A DNA stretch of 64,000 nucleotides from Anaerolineales bacterium (GTDB lineage Bacteria > Chloroflexota > Anaerolineae > Anaerolineales > UBA4823). Positions 62,620 through 64,000 of this stretch are shown piece by piece; positions within the stretch are counted from its first letter, which is position 1, and each line of letters opens with the position of its first letter. The notes under the pieces are model-generated. The model did not search any database. It saw nothing but the letters and a program-made list of their open reading frames with translations, and was not told where the DNA came from. The stretch is from contig JAFGJM010000004.1 of the NCBI GenBank assembly GCA_016929095.1, positions 109,688-173,687 of the forward strand, written 5' to 3'. The translations under genes and the position numbers were made by a program.

Positions 62620-62846
62620 GGAAAGCAAGAAAATTATTTTCCGTTAATAATATACGGGTGCCCTCGTCTGGCATCGCGACTATTATGAAAATTGAAGATT
62701 AATAAGGATACCAGGAGCCAGTAAATTTCCTCTTTTCTCCTCTGTTCTACGAAATTAGGGGTATATCCATGGAACAAGGGGATAGGAAAGTAAGAAATAA
62801 TTTTCAGCCATGTAAAATGCGGGTGTGCTTTCGCTAGCATGGCAAC
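62620..62846 (+). repeat. Two copies of a roughly 60 bp imperfect repeat (A and B)
   Basis: GGAAAGCAAGAAAATTATTTTC followed by ACGGGTGCCCTCGTCTGGCATCGCGAC (62620-62680) is matched by GGAAAGTAAGAAATAATTTTC followed by GCGGGTGTGCTTTCGCTAGCATGGCAAC (62784-62846). Both are related to the inverted unit at 24718. No coding role is apparent. Confidence 0.45.
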
Positions 62847-62956
62847 GTGTATCAAAAATACTAAAGGTAAATTACTCCATTTTTTAGAGTTATGTTGAAA
62901 ATATTCTCTCGAAATAAAAAACACGAATGAATAAAATTTTGGCTTATTTATTACTT

Positions 62957-63290
62957 TTATGAAGATATATTTTGGATTAACGGCAGATTTATTTTATGGG
63001 GTGTTGACAGGATTAATGCGGTAGAGATTGTTCCAAAAGCGCTTAACGTCTGTACGATTTTCTCTAATCTTTCCATCGATCCTACAGCTAAGCGTAGATA
63101 AAAAGCATCTTCACCGGTCACATGATGGCATTCAAGAACTTCCGGTTCATCTTCCAATGCAGTCATCAAACGGGCATATCGTTCTGGTGGGGTGCGTAGA
63201 CGGACAAATGGTCGAATGGGTAATCCGATTGCATCTATTAAATCTCTTCGTGATGACCCTGGATTATATCGGCTGATTCCATCTCCATAA
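62957..63290 (-). pseudogene. Lrp/AsnC family regulator, truncated fragment
   Basis: The minus-strand frame reads (from about 63290) GDGISRYNPGSSRRDLIDAIGLPIRPFVRLRTPPERYARL, then EVLECHHVTGEDAFYLRLAVGSMERLEKIVQTLSAFG. These match the end of the DNA-binding domain and the effector (RAM/AsnC) domain of Lrp-type regulators. The helix-turn-helix start is missing, so only about the last 110 residues remain. No promoter or ribosome binding site. It is the remnant of a regulator cut off at the island boundary. Confidence 0.75.
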
Positions 63291-63489
63291 AAAAACCGTC
63301 TATACTATCAATTGTCTTTAATGTCTATAGAGTTCTATATATGTAGGACAATTTATATAAATAGTAAAAATTATTCAAGCTATGGTTTCCCAATTGCACT
63401 AACTTGCACCAGCATTAAATAATCCGTTTTGTTTTCGAACTTTTTACAGCCAAATATTTATATATTGATATCGATAACTCCCACTTAAG

Positions 63490-63690
63490 GCGCCCCCGGC
63501 GCGATTCGAACGCGCAACCGTCTGATCCGAAGTCCTAGAACAGATGATCTATACCGTATATGTAGTCTATTGAGTCTATTGAGTCCTAGATATGGGGGGT
63601 GCTTTATATATTTTGTCTATATTTTCCATGCTTTGGTACCCCATTTGCACCACTTCTGCACCAGGCATGAAGGAAGGAAAGGCAACTCTG
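63490..63690 (-). repeat. att-like repeat copy 3: tRNA-Arg(TCG) 3' half plus integrase-tail-like segment
   Basis: On the minus strand CTTCGGATCAGACGG leads into the GCGCG/CGCGC T-stem and the acceptor end of tRNA-Arg(TCG), while the 5' half is missing. The adjacent 150 bp matches copies 1 and 2 and reads ELPFLPS...KWGTKAWKI before a stop. Copies 1, 2 and 3 are all in the same orientation. Confidence 0.7.
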
Positions 63691-63913
63691 TTTGTTAACT
63701 AACTAGTGAAGAATTGAATTTAAAAAATTATGCACGAATGGTTTAAACATGTTATTGGGTGTGATAAGTTTAATCTAATACAATTACCATAATTCGGTTC
63801 AAAAATTGATAATTTGTTGTAAAAAATCATAAGATATCTAATTTTATAGTTGATATTGGTACACGTTTTATTCAATATTGATTTTAAATATATCTCCCAG
63901 ATCATCAGGAAAA

Positions 63914-64000
63914 AGTTGGTGTAACATATTTTCTGTAAATTTCTGAACCTTAACAGAATGGTGAGTCAGAAGTATCCTTAAGGTACCACAACCTAAAAAG
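63914..64000 (+). repeat. Left end of an IS256-type element, cut by the window edge
   Basis: AGTTGGTGTAACATA to CCTAAAAAG repeats 27095-27181. In the earlier copy the transposase starts right after this segment, so another IS256 remnant or intact copy probably follows beyond the window. Confidence 0.55.

Larger units (their letters stand above)
62501..64000. other. Gene-poor junction at the right end of the window
   Basis: After the operon this 1.5 kb holds a weak AT-rich hairpin (62529-62549), two short repeats, an Lrp/AsnC fragment, att-like copy 3, and the left end of an IS256-type element. The 96-codon minus-strand frame at 62634-62924 lies over the repeats and looks non-coding. Nothing else recognisable is present. 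Confidence 0.6.

Noticed and set aside
62634-62924. 96-codon minus-strand ORF
   Set aside because: Lies across the imperfect repeats, has biased composition and no ribosome binding site.
1-64000. CRISPR array, toxin-antitoxin or phage structural module
   Set aside because: No regularly spaced repeats and no cas, toxin-antitoxin or virion-type proteins in the ORF set.

Overview
The window looks like accessory DNA from an anaerobic, heterotrophic member of the Chloroflexota (Anaerolineae-like). I infer this from gene content and style, not from a marker gene. Solute-binding lipoproteins carry long Pro/Ala/Glu/Thr linkers after the lipobox Cys. There is an oxygen-sensitive tungsten-type aldehyde oxidoreductase with a multi-cluster ferredoxin. 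Nearly everything else is carbohydrate or organic-acid scavenging. There is no rRNA, no intact tRNA, no CRISPR array and no housekeeping gene.

Layout. (1) 1-10.6 kb: the end of an oligopeptide-type ABC transporter operon (binding protein tail, two permeases, two ATPases) followed by a GH116 beta-glycosidase and a PHP-domain protein. A convergent three-domain ADP-ribosylglycohydrolase-fold protein closes the region. (2) 10.8 kb: a tRNA-Arg 3'-half remnant (att-like copy 1). (3) 11.4-26.6 kb: a second complete Dpp/Opp-type transporter, an IclR regulator, and a redox/catabolic set: AOR, DUF917, ferredoxin, iron-sulfur flavoprotein, class V aminotransferase, SDR, KDPG-type aldolase and KDG-type kinase. 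(4) 26.8-27.8 kb: att-like copy 2 and a decayed IS256-family transposase. (5) 28.0-40.4 kb, minus strand: an IclR-controlled unit with an Fbp/Pot-type ABC importer and an inositol-like catabolic set (IolD-like TPP enzyme, split transketolase, RpiB-like isomerase, Gfo/Idh dehydrogenase, IolA/MmsA-like dehydrogenase). Much of its catabolic half is visibly richer in G+C than its surroundings. (6) 40.5-41.4 kb: an alpha/beta hydrolase. (7) 42.0-62.5 kb: a LacI regulator and a very tightly packed run of 17 co-directional genes. It has a CUT1 sugar importer without its ATPase, two ADP-ribosylglycohydrolase-fold enzymes, a large PHP protein, a GH172/DUF2961 glycosidase, a Gfo/Idh dehydrogenase, a DUF6282 hydrolase, 2-oxoacid dehydrogenase E1alpha/E1beta/E2 (no E3), a creatinase-like M24 protein lacking metal ligands, a metallo-beta-lactamase-fold hydrolase, an SDR, a UroD/MtaA-like protein and a transaldolase-like protein. 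(8) 62.5-64 kb: a gene-poor junction with short repeats, an Lrp/AsnC fragment, att-like copy 3 and the left end of the same IS256-type element.

How it works together. Each block pairs an importer and a regulator with enzymes that cut, oxidise and channel a specific carbon source. The blocks are separated by direct repeats of a tRNA-Arg 3' half plus what reads like an integrase C-terminus, which suggests stepwise insertion of catabolic islands at one site. The strongest regulatory signals are: a shared tandem operator at the three promoters of the IclR unit, one of which overlaps a consensus promoter for an apparently leaderless iclR mRNA; an ACGTAAACGTTTACGT palindrome and a related site around lacI; and a stem-loop after the binding-protein gene in all four transporter operons. 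The best candidate for an undescribed system is the LacI-controlled 17-gene operon; its substrate cannot be read from sequence alone.
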